Source: Takakia lepidozioides (Eukaryota; Streptophyta; Takakiopsida; Takakiales; Takakiaceae). From it: DNA of 64,000 nt. The stretch lies in NCBI GenBank assembly GCA_030704615.1, contig CM060734.1:53584042-53648041 (forward strand), given 5' to 3'. This document shows, one piece after another, positions 23,320-35,114 of the stretch. Numbering within the stretch: position 1 is the stretch's first letter; every line of letters starts with the position of its first letter. Made by a program: the position numbers and the translations under genes. The notes beneath the pieces are model-generated. The model saw only the letters and a program-made list of their open reading frames with translations, had not been told where the DNA came from and ran no database searches.

Positions 23320-24070
23320 AACTTTGAAGGCGGTGTGTGTCTAGGTGGGGGGGGGGGGATTAAGGTGTCGTCAACGACATCCTAATTACCACCTCCTGTT
23401 GCCACAAACATTTCATGGAAAATCCCAAAAAACCAGAAAATTTGAATCCAACAAAACTCTCAAGCCAACACGTGTGCAGGTCGCGGGGATTAAGGTGTCA
23501 TCAACGACATCTTAAATCCCACCAGCTGCTGCCACATGTCTTTTCAGATTAAGGCCCAAAAGCGGAAAAACCAAAAATCCAACAAAACTTTGAAGGCGGT
23601 GCGTGTGCAGGTCGAGGCGATTAAGGTGTCGTCAACGACATCTTAATTCCCACCACCTGTTGCGATATGACAGTTCATGGAAAAACTCAAAAAACCAAAA
23701 AAACATGAATCCAAAAAGCTTTCAAGGCGGTGCGTGTGCAGGGGGGATTCAGGTGTCGTCAAGGACATCTTAATTCCAACAACCTCAACAGAATTTTCAA
23801 GGTGGTGTGTGTGCAAGTCGGGGGGATTAAGATGTCGTCAACGACATCTTAATTCCCACCACCTGAACAAAACTTTCACGGCGGTGCATGTGCAGGTTGG
23901 AGGGATTAAGGTGTCCTCAACGATATCTTATTTCCCACCACTTTTTGCGACATGTCAATTCATCGAAAACCCAAATAACCAAAAAAAATATGAATCCAAC
24001 AAAGCTACGAAGGCGGTGCATGTGCAGGTGGGTGGATTAAGGTGTCGTCAACGACATCTTCATTGGAAAA
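23320..24070. repeat. Tandem array with GTCGTCAACGAC palindromes
   Basis: Seven copies of a palindrome of type GATGTCGTCAACGACATC occur at about 23362, 23491, 23622, 23750, 23829, 23908 and 24040. They are embedded in a ~130-bp unit (two intervals are shortened to ~79 bp) that also repeats AAGGCGGTGCGTGTGCAGG and AACCAAAAA-type text. A 14-bp G run lies near 23346. The 12-bp core is identical to that of the intron palindromes in copy C (38.7-39.5 kb). The open frame across it is repeat-driven. Confidence 0.88.
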
Positions 24071-24134
24071 ACCACCAACCCCAATACAAACAAAACGAAA
24101 ACAGATTCAGCCAAAATAGAAATGGATGTATTCA

Positions 24135-24734
24135 TTACATTGAACAAAGTGGAGTCATTTTCAAAGAATCCAACTCCTTCTGAACACCTCGCATTTCAGT
24201 AATCCTATCACGCTGCAGAAGTGTATGAACGTCAGTGGGACCCATTGTACACTGGTGAATGCACGTGTCTCGGTGAGGATCACAAAACATCATGTGAATG
24301 TAGATGTAGTATAGGTGTTTGCACGGGACAAATTTGGGTTTCTTTCCAATAGAGCTTGATAAAGTGTTCTGGAAGTCCGGACATGTGCAATTTGGAAAAT
24401 TCCCAACAGTTACCTCATGAGTCCTGTCGTGAACAACAGAACCCGATGTCACCATACTGTATACCCGCCCATAGCCTGGAGGGGGGACATTAACAACTTG
24501 GATCACCCGACACTGCAGGTTTCTTGCTCACTCAATTTTGCACTCGTTTTCGGGACCTGCCTCAACACGACAGACCAGTTTTCCATTTCGTTTCGTAGGC
24601 CAGTCGTTCCCATGTGGTGGACGTGGGGGGAATGCGGATTGCGAACCCCGACATGAAACTGGTGTTATGACTACTGGGCCTCTTGGAAGACGAAACCCGG
24701 CATCCTCCAGCATCTCAATTTCTTGCTTCGACAC
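24135..24734 (-). pseudogene. MULE C-terminal fragment M3 (SWIM domain)
   Basis: Reading leftward: KQEIEMLEDAGFRL, WPTKRNGKLV, VPPPGYGRVYSMVTSGSVVHDRT, then the SWIM finger CTCPDF ... CKHLYYIYI and a tail ending at 24135. It aligns piece by piece with the last ~200 residues of M2. A TAG and a frame change around 24520 separate the two parts. The zinc region and DDE core are absent. The truncation point lies beside a CACGTCAG-rich stretch (24735-24775). Confidence 0.72.
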
Positions 24735-24931
24735 GTCGGACCTGACGCTGACGCGACCAACGTCACGTCAGTTTTGCCGAAAATTCAATAAAACATGAGT
24801 TAGGTGAAAAATATGCCACGTAGGTGGACACGTTGTATTCCAAGCGACATCTTGGCAAGTGAATGAATTGTTTTATAAATTACTCCGTCCGCCAATATTT
24901 GAGGTCATTTTTAAATCATTATTGTTAAATT

Positions 24932-25490
24932 GATGCGACCTCCAAATGGTGGTGGTCGCAGAATTTATCTTATTTTTTAATAGTTGCGACCACCAGCAGA
25001 GGGGTTGTTGCAACATTTTTTGTTTTTTTAAAAATAGATGCGACCACCAGCAGGGGTGGTCGCATTTTTTTCTTTTCTTAAACAGTTGCGACCACCGCTA
25101 CTGGTAGTCGCACAATTTTTATTTTATTTGTAATAGGTGCGATCACCATCAGGGGGGTGGTCGCAATATTTTTCTATTTTTTAATATCTGCGACCACCAG
25201 CATGGGGGTGGTCGCAGCATTTTTCTTTTTTTTAGTAGGTACGACCACCAGCAGGGGGGTGGTCGCATCATTATTTTTTATTTATTTTTTAATAATCTCT
25301 GTGACCACGAGCATGGAGGTGGTCGCAGCATTTTTCTTTTTTTTTAATAAGTGCAACCACCAGTAGGGGGTTGGTCGCAGCAATTTTCTGTTTTTTAATA
25401 TCTGCGACCACCAACATGATTGTGGTCGCAGCAGTTTTTTTTTAAAAATAACATGCGACTTCCTCGTGCGACCTGGAGCGGTCGCAGCAT
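24932..25490. repeat. Left subterminal palindrome array of hAT element
   Basis: Eleven hairpin-forming units start near 24935, 24985, 25039, 25086, 25138, 25188, 25240, 25302, 25352, 25402 and 25454. Arms are GCGACCACC and GGTGGTCGC with loops such as AGCAGGGG; AT-rich spacers of ~25 bp separate them. In hAT elements subterminal repeats are transposase binding sites; that is the likely role. Confidence 0.88.
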
Positions 25491-25830
25491 TGGATTCTGA
25501 TTCGTCGAGCGTGTGAGGCTTGGAGGCTGGAGGGTATATAAGGTGGTCCCAATGCCCCTCACTTCTTTTGTCACAAATACTTTTGTGGCAAGTGAATGTT
25601 CTCTATTCCTTGAGCAAGAGTGTAAGCCCAAGAGGAGGGTGCAGACCATTTGCTATTGTGGCTTCCACCAGAGCCACTGCAGCAAATTGTTGAAAAACAC
25701 AATACTACACGGTGCATTGATCCACTTGGATTGATGCCGTAGTGTTGAGCCATCGCATTTTGTTCTAAGTTCTATTGCTCTTGACAAATCTACCAAGTAC
25801 ACTAGTGTTCTTCGTTCAACCTTTAAGTCT

Positions 25831-28824
25831 TTGGTTAGGGTTTTGGGTGTGAGGATGAGGGAGGAGTGGATCCCTTGGTTCACCGTAGACCCGCACAAAA
25901 AGCACGGTGTTCAATGCAATCTATGTGCATTGAAGCTGGCGGGTCACAAAGATCGCATGTTATATCACCTCGGTTATAGAGATGGGAAGAATGCAGGGGT
26001 TACTTTGTGCCCAAAAGCCTCAATGCGAGTGAAAACCCACTTTGCCCAATGTGGAGGCAATATCCCACCGTCTCTTGATGTGGCCGCGGCTTCTGAGCCA
26101 AACACTCCAGGTTCGAATCAAAATGTCCCTCAGAGTTGTATCCAGGGGGATTCTTGCGAGGCGTCTGCTGTTCGTGGAGAAGCCGGTGGGTCAAGAGCAA
26201 CACCCGATTGTACGCCAGCACTTGTACGGACCAGACCATTGAGGCAACAATCAATGCAAGAAGGCTTAAATTTGTTGCACAGGAGGACTCTGGATAAGAA
26301 GTGGGCCCAATTTTTTCTACGAGGCCAATATTCCGTTCAATGTCTTGAGTCTTCCTGTGTTTGTGGCTGCTGTCAATGCCACGTCCGATTCCAAGTCCAC
26401 ATACACACCTCCGAGTTATCGCGATCTCCGCACAGGATTGTTAGAAGAGACTATGTCTGACCTCACCCAAAAGGGGAATGAAAAGACAGGTGATTCTCTC
26501 CGGAAATATGGAAGTACTATATGTGCGGATGGTTGGAGTTCTGTTACTAATCGACCACTGTTCAATGTCATGCTGGTCTGTCCTGCGGGGGAACAATTTT
26601 TGGGATCCGTTGACACAAGCGGGGAGAGAAAAGATGCACGTTATTAAGCAGGGTTGTTGACGAGTTTCATCGATAAAATTGGAGCTGATACAATTGTCCA
26701 AGTGTGCACGGACAATGCATCTAACATGGTTAATATGGCCGATATTTTGATGGTACAATATCCCCATCTATATTACCAAGGGTGTGTTGCTCATATCTTT
26801 GATCTCATTTTGGAGGATTGGGGAAAAGAATCATGGATGAAACAACTAGTAAAAAGGGCAAAGTCGGTTGTGACGTTCATTCGTACACATCACATCCCTC
26901 TGGCATTGTTTAGAAAGCATGAACCCAAATACAGCCTTAGGAACCCGGGTGAAACCCGCTTTGCCACAAACTTTTTGATGGTGGATCGATTGGTGACTGT
27001 GAGGGCGGGTCTGGAGTAGGTGATCATTGACCCTCAATGAGATGCGTATGTAGGCACCTTACGCGACTCTTGTAAGTCCAAGTCTTTGAGCAAAAGTCGG
27101 AGGGTCCGCACAATCATTCGCTCTGACGAATTCTGGGCGAAATGTGCAAATTTTGTGTACATGGTGGAGCCGGTGTTGATTGTTTTGCGGGAGTTTGATG
27201 GAAAACAACCAATAATGGATAAAACATGGTTGATATTGGAAAACCTTGAGAAACACGTGCAATCCTTGAGGCGTCCTCCATTTTCTATGGACGATGATTT
27301 GGCGGCAAGGACCGAGGATGCATTTTACGACCGCAAACGGATGGTTCGCACGGACTTGCATTATGCGGGGGCCTTGCTAAATCCATTCTTGCTGGACAAT
27401 ACGGATTTGAGAGACGATGTAGATGTCAAAGCCAGGCTTGTACGGGTCATCATGCAACTCGCACCCTTGAACATGGCAAAGCGAGCTTTGTCCGAGTACC
27501 AGTGCTTCTCGGATCGCCAGAATCCTTTCCATGATATGCCGGATCCAAAAGCAATGAACATATTGCCACATGAATGGTGGGATCTGATTGGAGCTGGAGC
27601 AAGAACGTTAGCTCCTATTGCAAAGCGTATTCTTGCTCAAGTGTGCTCTGCCTCGTCCTGTGAGCGGAACTGGAGCAATTACTCGTTTGTTCACAACAAG
27701 ATTCGCAACAGGTTGAATCATGTCAGGGTTGACAAATTGGTTTATGTCTACACGAATTGTAGAGTACTGCGAGAGAAGACAGCAAGTGACGCATCTGCAT
27801 GGTACGAGAAGAATCTGTTGTCTGAAGAATCTGCCTCAGAGGTCCAATCTAGCAGCAATGATGACACCGACGCCGCGAGGGACTTCGACTCCGACGGTTA
27901 GGATGGGTCCGATGATGTGGGCAATCCTCCACATGATCCATATGAATTTAATGATAATGATGCTATAATGCATCCATCCTTCGATGACCTTGTTGTTGAT
28001 GAACTACGACATGGTGTCATCCCAATTGTGGACCCCTCTCCCCTAGTGGAGCACACTCTCAACAATGAAGTTGAGGTCAACTCTTCCCCACCACGAATTC
28101 CACGGACTGCAAGAGATGTGCAGGTCAAATCGTCGGATGATGACAACTGGTCGTTGTTATTCCTTCACCGACATCGTGCCCCTGTGAACCGTGCTTCATC
28201 TCACGCCGCTCCATCTCATGTTTCTCTTTCTCAAGCCGGTCCATCTCATGCTGGTCCATCTAGTCTCTCTCCCCCTCATGTAATTCCTTCCATCGCTACT
28301 CCGATCCTGGGAGATGCTTCTTCTGTTGCGGGACTTCTGCAAGTCGAACCATCGGATGACGACGACCGGCCATTGTCGTTTCATCTGGCCCGACGACGTC
28401 CGCATATGAACTGTGCTCCCTCGACCCTCGCTGGTCCATCTCATGCCCCTTCCTCTTATGTCGGCCCCTCTGATGTACGTGCGAGTAGCCTTCCTCATAC
28501 GAGACCTGCTCCAAGGCCACCACGAAATCCGGGACAAGCCCAGAAACGGCAGAGAATAGTGCAACCTTTTGTGGTGACCGACCTGTGAACAGGCCTGATA
28601 CCCTAGATGGTATTCATGATAGGAGTGGAAATCGACCAGAGAGACAACTGAACGTACTCCGAGGACGACCACAGGTCCAACGGCCAGTTGCCTTTGGAAA
28701 CGAAAGAACAGATGGAGATCATGATTCTAACACTGATCATGGGAACGGGGGTGAAGTGAGTGGGGACGAAGATTTTGTACTAGGTGTGAGATCATACCAT
28801 CGTCGTCGTGCCAGACGGAACTAA
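25831..28824 (+). pseudogene. hAT transposase, DUF659 type, broken
   Basis: N-terminus: a BED-like finger (VQCNLCALKLAGHKDRMLYH). Central RNase H-like/DUF659 core: ICADGWSSVTNRPLFNV, TDNASNMV, CVAHIFDLILEDWGK, ETRFATNFLM. C-terminus: hAT dimerisation segment (PHEWWDLIGAGARTLAPIAKRIL, SSCERNWSNYSFVH, NRLNHVRVDKLV). A Ser/Pro/His-rich tail extends to 28588, possibly to 28824. One extra T in a T6 run (26311-26316) shifts the frame. In-frame stops lie at 26645, 27017, about 27035 and 27899. The starting ATG is uncertain. It would have catalysed cut-and-paste transposition with 8-bp target duplications. Confidence 0.75.
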
Positions 28825-29117
28825 GTACAGCTATAACTTCTGTCATATGATGTGTAGTATGTTTCCATGGATATCCATGTTTCAGTTTGGGTACATGCAT
28901 ACGTGTACGGAAATAAAAATGGTGGAATATGTGTACCCAAAAAAGGGTTTGGTGATTGTGCGTGTGTTTGTGTTTCGTCATTACCTATTATGGTTTCGAA
29001 AGCCACAAAGGCCAGGTGCAGCTCCCAACATTTATCTTCCCCTTCACAAATCCATGGGGAGTCGATACATGTGTTTTTCATCTGCCTCTCCAAACATACA
29101 TACAGGTGCAAGGGGAC

Positions 29118-29250
29118 CAACCTCCTGGTGGTCGCACCTATTTTTAAAAAAACAATTGTGTGACCACTAGTAGCGGTCGTCGCAACTGTTAAAATAAAAG
29201 AAAAATGTTGCGACCACCCCCCTGCTGGTAATCGCACCTATTTACTGATT
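29118..29250. repeat. Right subterminal palindromes of hAT element
   Basis: Three units: a degraded CCTGGTGGTCGCACC, then TGTGACCACTAGTAGCGGTCGTCGCA, then TTGCGACCACC-n-GGTAATCGCACC. They mirror three consecutive left-array units, including spacer text such as AAACAGTTGCGACC. They mark the right end of the element. Confidence 0.8.
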
Positions 29251-30464
29251 TAATAGGTAGTAAGTTAGTACGTAGTAAGGGGGGGTTCCCTTATATGGCC
29301 TCTCAGGGTAGTGGGACCCTTCTAGAAGCCCGCCGACCCTGGGAGCCTTCTAGAAGGCCCTGAACACATGTGAGGTAGCCTATACTATATGCGCACACAA
29401 ATGCATGCATATGGAGGAATGTATGCGTGCATACAAATTTTAGATATGCATAAGAACAATTTTATATGCACAACACTTAAATAAGGGTACCCAAAAATAA
29501 AATAAAAATTGTGATTCATCTAATCTTAGGGTCCATAGTCAAAATATCAAAGGATGGAATAAGAATATTCTATATAGAATATTCCATATTCATTGTATTA
29601 TTATTCCACATGGGTGAGTGTAGGAATGGGAGAGGAACATGTTGCTTTTATGGCTTTCCAACATGAGAAAAAAGGTCGAAAAATTAAAAAGTGACAAGGC
29701 ACGGCTCCTTGTTAGATACAAATGGTGAAGGTACGGGCTCTTCCAATGGTGGGAGTCTAGTTTGAAGTTCAGAATGGAGCAATGCTCAGGGAATGCGGAG
29801 CTTGACAATGTGATGGAGATGGTCCGCCTGCGCATTTGGGTAGTAAATGGCGATGGCCCGCAAGGGAATTCAATTTTACAAAAAAGATTATTGATTGGTA
29901 ATCGAACCCGCAATCTCATAACTTAAAAAACATATTCCTTACCAAACCACCACCCATTTAATCTTGTTACATAGGTTTTGCAGTATCTATATATCTATCT
30001 TCTGAAACATTTTTATTTTACAAAAACATAATGTCCATCAGAGATAGAACCCACAACCTATCGGGCATCAAGCCTAGTTCATACCACTACACTACCCATT
30101 CAGACTTGAAACACTAATGAAATGAAACACTACTGAGATAAAGATAGTCACCATGTGTGTACATAACATGCCACAATACTCATAAGGGTTGATCTTACTA
30201 ATGATGAAATTTGATAGTGCTGAAGTGCATGTCGAACTTGCATTCAGGTAAAGGGATCTATGAAATGCAGTAGAGATCTATATACAAACTATTACATAGA
30301 TAAATCAAATGACAGGAAGATAACATGAAATCTGATTTCAACACCATGTCATTTGCCCCATTTGTTTTACCTTACACTAGAGAGAAATACATGTATCATA
30401 AAAAATAACCAAAAATTCGGACTGACAATGAGGACAATGTATTGTATATGTAATTTCTAATTAC
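29251..30464. other. AT-rich spacer with two SINE-like tRNA-derived relics
   Basis: No protein gene is recognised. Read on the minus strand, 29893-29960 gives GGTGGTTTGGT ... GGGTTCGATTACC and 30033-30105 gives TAGTGTAGTGGTATGAAC ... GTGGGTTCTATCTC. Both resemble a pol III A box followed by a B box at tRNA-like spacing, as in plant SINEs. Neither folds into an obvious tRNA by eye. A 12-bp perfect palindrome AGAATATTCTAT-type stretch lies around 29565-29590. Confidence 0.4.
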
Positions 30465-33400
30465 CTACATAACATCATCAGCTGATACTTCATCATCCGT
30501 GTCATAAGCCTGTGATTCAGAGGCATACACATCCATGAAAGCCTCAACTCTACGCAACCTATCCACGGATTGTCCAACAATAGCTGCTCTTCGGTCAAAC
30601 AACAGATCATTGGAAAGACCTACATCACGTTGTTGATGTATTGAATGCAAAGCTTGGGACTTGGCATACGAAGGTAGATAAAACGATGAAAGAAGACTTT
30701 GGGGTAGACTATCGTAGATGGTCCGCACAATCCCATCACTGCATCACACGTACATGTATACTTATGTTAACAAATCAAATGGGAATGGTTTGCTTTGCAA
30801 ATAATATAGAGATTGCAACAAAGGGAATGGAGGCGAGACATACTCACTAGGAAGTACTGCCGAGATGAAGACCAAGCTTGCGCGCCACCTTAGGAGCGGG
30901 GGGTTCCAACAAACTCACAGGACGTTGAATGGTTGGAGTTACCACAGATGAAACCAAAACAGGTTGAGTATTTTGAAGTGTAGAGAGACGTGCTGCATAC
31001 AACGTCTGGTCCCCCTCAAGACCAAATACGTGACGTCCAGACTCGCGGGCAATAATAAATGTAGAACCTGCAGGAAAAAAACATGCAATGATGATATTAT
31101 ATCGGATAACAGTTAATGATCATGAATCAGAATTACAAAATGGAGACCAATGCAAACCTGTGCCAGCTGTGAGATCCAAAATGCGGGAGCCAGGAGGTGA
31201 GCATGTCTCCAACAACACTTGCATGAAGGCGGGACTACGGTCTCGCGCAACCTCCAGGCTTGTTGAGGAGTTTGCATGGGTAGTGCAACATTTGGAATGT
31301 GGTTGTAGATGGCATCCAACTCAACAGGGTCTACAAGGGGGTCCACAACTTTGCCAGACTCACGCAGTTTGAATAGTCCTCCTTGCTTGGTGAGGACATG
31401 GGCGTGGAAGAACATGGTCTGTTAGACGTGTCATTTCCACAAAAACAGTGCACCCGGATGGTTTAATAATATGTATGAGAGTAGAAAGATGAAACATCAA
31501 ACAATGAGATATTGAAGAGGGATGATTTTTACCTTTCCTGTCTAAGTGTGTAGAGGGGTGGTATTGATGCAAGTATATTTCCTTGATAATACGGAAATAG
31601 AGCTGCCCCTGAAAAGAGCTCCAATGCAAAGGAATCATTGGAGCCCTGCAAGAACACCAAGCATCCATTGTCATCCAACAGGTCATTAGCAATGGAGAAT
31701 GCATACTCCCAATACCATTTATCAAAAGCATTCTAGGGAGGAACCTGTACACCATCCAAACAGCCCTGTAAAGGCATTCCTGTTGGGCAGTCCACGATGA
31801 TCATGTCCACAGCCACATGCACGCTTTTTCCATCCACAACAATAGACCAAGTTCCTGGCAACTGCAAACAACATACAGAAAATGTAGGAGTCAATAGCCG
31901 GATGATGAGGATATAAAAACATCGAAGAATTCCTTACATTCAAGTTTGTTTGTTGGGGGAAACTCACATTTTTGAAGAACTCCATGAGCTCTTTCAAGGT
32001 CGCATCAGGAGATGTACTTGAGGCCTCCACCATATCAATGAAATGAGTAGGCATGATCTTCATGCGATACATGCTAGATGCACCACCAAAAAATGACACT
32101 GCACTGTAAGGATGTTCGCCTGCCTTTGGCTTGTTTCCTCGAGTAGTAGGTGCAGGCACTACAACCAACTGATTTGAAGGATGTGAAGAACTACCAATAG
32201 GACCAGCAATAGAAACCACACCTGCATTGGGGGCCACACCTGCATTGACATCCGCACCTTTTCTTTTTCGTGATTTGCGTTTTGGTACACCCACAACGGC
32301 AGGGACCACTTGGGCTAAAGCGTCAGCGGCCTGTGTAGCAATCTGTTCTGCATGCTCCTGATCAAGAACATGGACTTCAGTGGAGATACCCCCTTCATCA
32401 CTCACTGACTGCCTGCGAACACATTCCTTATGAAGTCCCATTTCTGCATAGGGGATAGTACCCTTGGGCATATCCAAATACCAACCCCCCCTTCCCGGTG
32501 TTCCACACCCCAATCTTCCTCAATTGCAGGTGTGTACATGGAAGCTTGTTGAGCACCAAACTTCCAGGCCATCAGAAACTTGGGCTCAGCCTTAAGTCGA
32601 TCACTCGGTACAAGCACAAATCTCATGTACCTAAAATACAAACACATTCAAAGTTATTGTGGAGACAAATATTTATGCAACATGTTCAACAATTGAACAA
32701 ACACATTAAGAAACATGTATATCCCAATGTACTAGAAAAATACTTGAAGCATAGACATTTTTGACTTACAAGGTGTATACACTATCCATGTACAATGCAA
32801 TGGAAAGATGGTACCTGAATAAAATCCGTCTCACCACCTTCTCCCCACCTGTTTGTTGTTCCCAATCATTGCCTCTGAATGGCCCCTTTGGCAATGAGAA
32901 CTCTCTATGAAACAACTCATTGAAATGAGTCATCTTCCATGTATCCATGTAGTCTCCCAGACTCTCACTCTCTCCTTCCTCCAAGGCAACATGAAATTGG
33001 CCAAGCTGAGTGGTGTACAAGGCAAACTGAGCCAAGGCAACCTTGTGAAGCTGCCAGAAAATACAGTCAGTTAAATAATTATGTTAATGTGTCATCAACA
33101 AAATGAATTAATTGCATTGAGAAGATAATGATTGTATATGTACCTGCCACCAAAAAGTCCTTCTATTCAGCCAAGGATCAAGTGTTGGCACACTGATAGG
33201 CCCGGGTGGAAAAAAATTACGGTCGTGAAGTGTTTGGTCTCCATTCCATATATGTAGCCATTCCACCTTTTCTTCAGGATCCACCCGGGCGGTAGCAATG
33301 TTCACCATTTTCTCTTGGGTCATTTCCTCTGATCCTGCCTTTACACGTGACCAATGCAATTAAATTCTTGGAGAAACCCCTCTCCAAGGGTTGGATCAGC

Positions 33401-34299
33401 AATAGGAAGCAACTTCACAAGCTGACTCTTGTGTTGCTCCCTTGCTTTCAATCCAGCCTGTCTCATTGTATCTTCAAGGCCCTCTTGACTCTTTGGCCCC
33501 TCAGCAAGTTTGTAAGCTTCCCCCGCCATGCGTTGGGCCTCAACAATATCATGCTGCCAAAAGAACCAAAACAGTTCATAACATGAACCAGAGGTGAATC
33601 TTGTCTATGGATGCAAAGAATGAAACTTGGTTAAGAAATGATGTTACCTTGTACAAAATCTCTGTCATTGCATGGACTGTCAGGTTATACCAAGTCTTTC
33701 CTGCTTTCTTGATGCATTCATCGTATTGCTCTTTCCTCAATACATTCTTCCATTCAGAGACAGGTGTAAGGCCAATCATATTGACCTTGAAAACCAAGTG
33801 CACAAATTTGGATGTAACATGTGCCCTCTCTGTTGCCCTGCACATATAAAATATGATCATTAGAAAGAAGATGTGTATATGTACATCCATTGAGCAAGAA
33901 CATGACAACATTGAACTTGAAAGTAAATGAAGAATAGAAAGGAAACTCACACATTCACTCCATCCATGATGGACCTGAGGGAACCACGATTTTCAATGTC
34001 CGCATTGAGCACCCAACTTGTCACACAGACATGTCTTGACAAGTTGGCCCCATGAACTTCATTGATATAGGGATACCATGCTTGAAGCCTATGTTTCCCA
34101 TCCCAGACATGAAACATCTTCCCCCGAAGATGATGCAACTTTGGCTTGGACTCAAGATACTTCTCAAACTCATCATTGACTGTTTTCCAATGACTATCCC
34201 ATGTAGAGATGATATCAGGACCTACATCTATAGTAGATCCATCAATCCCCTCAACAGAAACATAGAACACGGCTGCTCCTGGATGAGGTTTACTATTTC
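30465..34299 (-). pseudogene. ParB-like/N4-N6 DNA methyltransferase, copy B, most complete
   Basis: Nine exons, read leftward: ~34299-33951 (ParB-like, KMFHVWDGKHRLQAWY), 33837-33648, 33553 to ~33360 plus 33350-33144, 33050-32815, 32630-31969 (KRKSRKRK basic patch; FFGGASSMYRMKI), 31861-31533 (motif IV MIIVDCPTG; LLDDNGCLVFLQ), ~31419-31158 (motif X RSPAFMQ; motif I ILDLTAGTG), 31067-30848 (STFIIARESGRHVFGLEGD), 30738-30465 (acidic C-terminus). GT-AG junctions keep phase, and motif I is split by an intron. The motif order IV-X-I is that of beta-class N4/N6 methyltransferases; substrate base is unknown. Damage: 5' truncation at a CATGAGC cluster, frameshift in a G run near 32485, frameshifts near 33360 and 31250, and TAG at 31735-31733. 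Confidence 0.65.
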
Positions 34300-35114
34300 A
34301 TGAGCAGAAACCATGAGCCATGAGCCATGAGCCGCATGAGCCGCATGAGCGGTGAGCCGAAGTCTAAGACACGCGGATTTCACGAGCGGACTCCTCCAAA
34401 TTTGGAAATGCGGCAGATTAAACAAGTATTAAAATAATAGTTTTTTATTTGACCTTGCCGTTTTTGGAAGTTCCAGATCCTGTAATGCGGCGAAGATATG
34501 TCGTCAGTAACAACTCCGCTCATGGTTTTTTAGATCCGCTCATGGAAATGAGTGACCGTGCAACGAGAAATCCAGGATACCACGGCAAAAGGACGTTGCA
34601 TACTGGCATGTATAGACTATTCCGCGGTTTTACATGCCTTAACATTGGAATGAAGCTGACCCTTTTGCCGCGATTGAACAAATAGACTCTACACAATTCT
34701 GTCATCTTCGAGTATTCGGCGGGAAAGGTTTGCGACTCAACTGGGAAATGCGGTGCCGCATTAGGGTTCGCACGTGCGAAATTTCTGGGCAGTTTGGTGT
34801 TGGTGAATGTCGCATCTACCAGTACCTACGACGTTACTTGGAAATGCGGCGCCGCATTTGCTTGCCGGGGGTCGAATGAGGAAAGCAAAGTTTGGGAGAG
34901 CAGAAAAACAAGAACCCTCCAACACACAAAAATACATGCACGTGGAAACACGAGTGAATGACATAGTATTATCTTAGTTCGAGCAAAACAAGTTACTGGT
35001 AGGCAAGACATAAGTCGGACCTTTCTGTGGCCAGAGTCAGAGCTACTTGCAGCAGTACAGTTCTACTATCCGAAAAGGATGGGCGTACCATAGTGTTGGG
35101 ACCGCAAGCCAAGG
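34300..35114. repeat. CATGAGC cluster and GCGGCGCCGC palindromes between MULE M4 and copy B
   Basis: From 34300 to 34395 GAGCC/GCATGAGC words are tandemly repeated, directly where copy B is cut. Further right, palindromes of the 1-1500 satellite family occur at 34741 (GAAATGCGGTGCCGCATT) and 34839 (GAAATGCGGCGCCGCATTT), with a half unit near 34403. Short duplicated text (CGCTCATG) lies near 34517-34550. No gene is recognised. Confidence 0.65.

Larger units (their letters stand above)
24930..29250 (+). mobile_element. hAT transposon (DUF659 type) with palindromic subterminal arrays
   Basis: The left array (24932-25490) holds 11 palindromes of type GCGACCACC-n-GGTGGTCGC at ~50-bp spacing. The right array (29118-29245) holds three. 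The right array, reverse-complemented, matches left units at about 25020-25165 in the same order, so the two ends form an inverted repeat of roughly 130 bp. Between them lies one transposase pseudogene on +. Exact tips and the expected 8-bp target duplication could not be fixed. Confidence 0.72.

Noticed and set aside
23677-24183. 168-residue frame with repeated VHVQVGGLRCRQRHL
   Set aside because: The protein repeat follows the DNA tandem unit exactly, so it is a by-product of the palindrome array.
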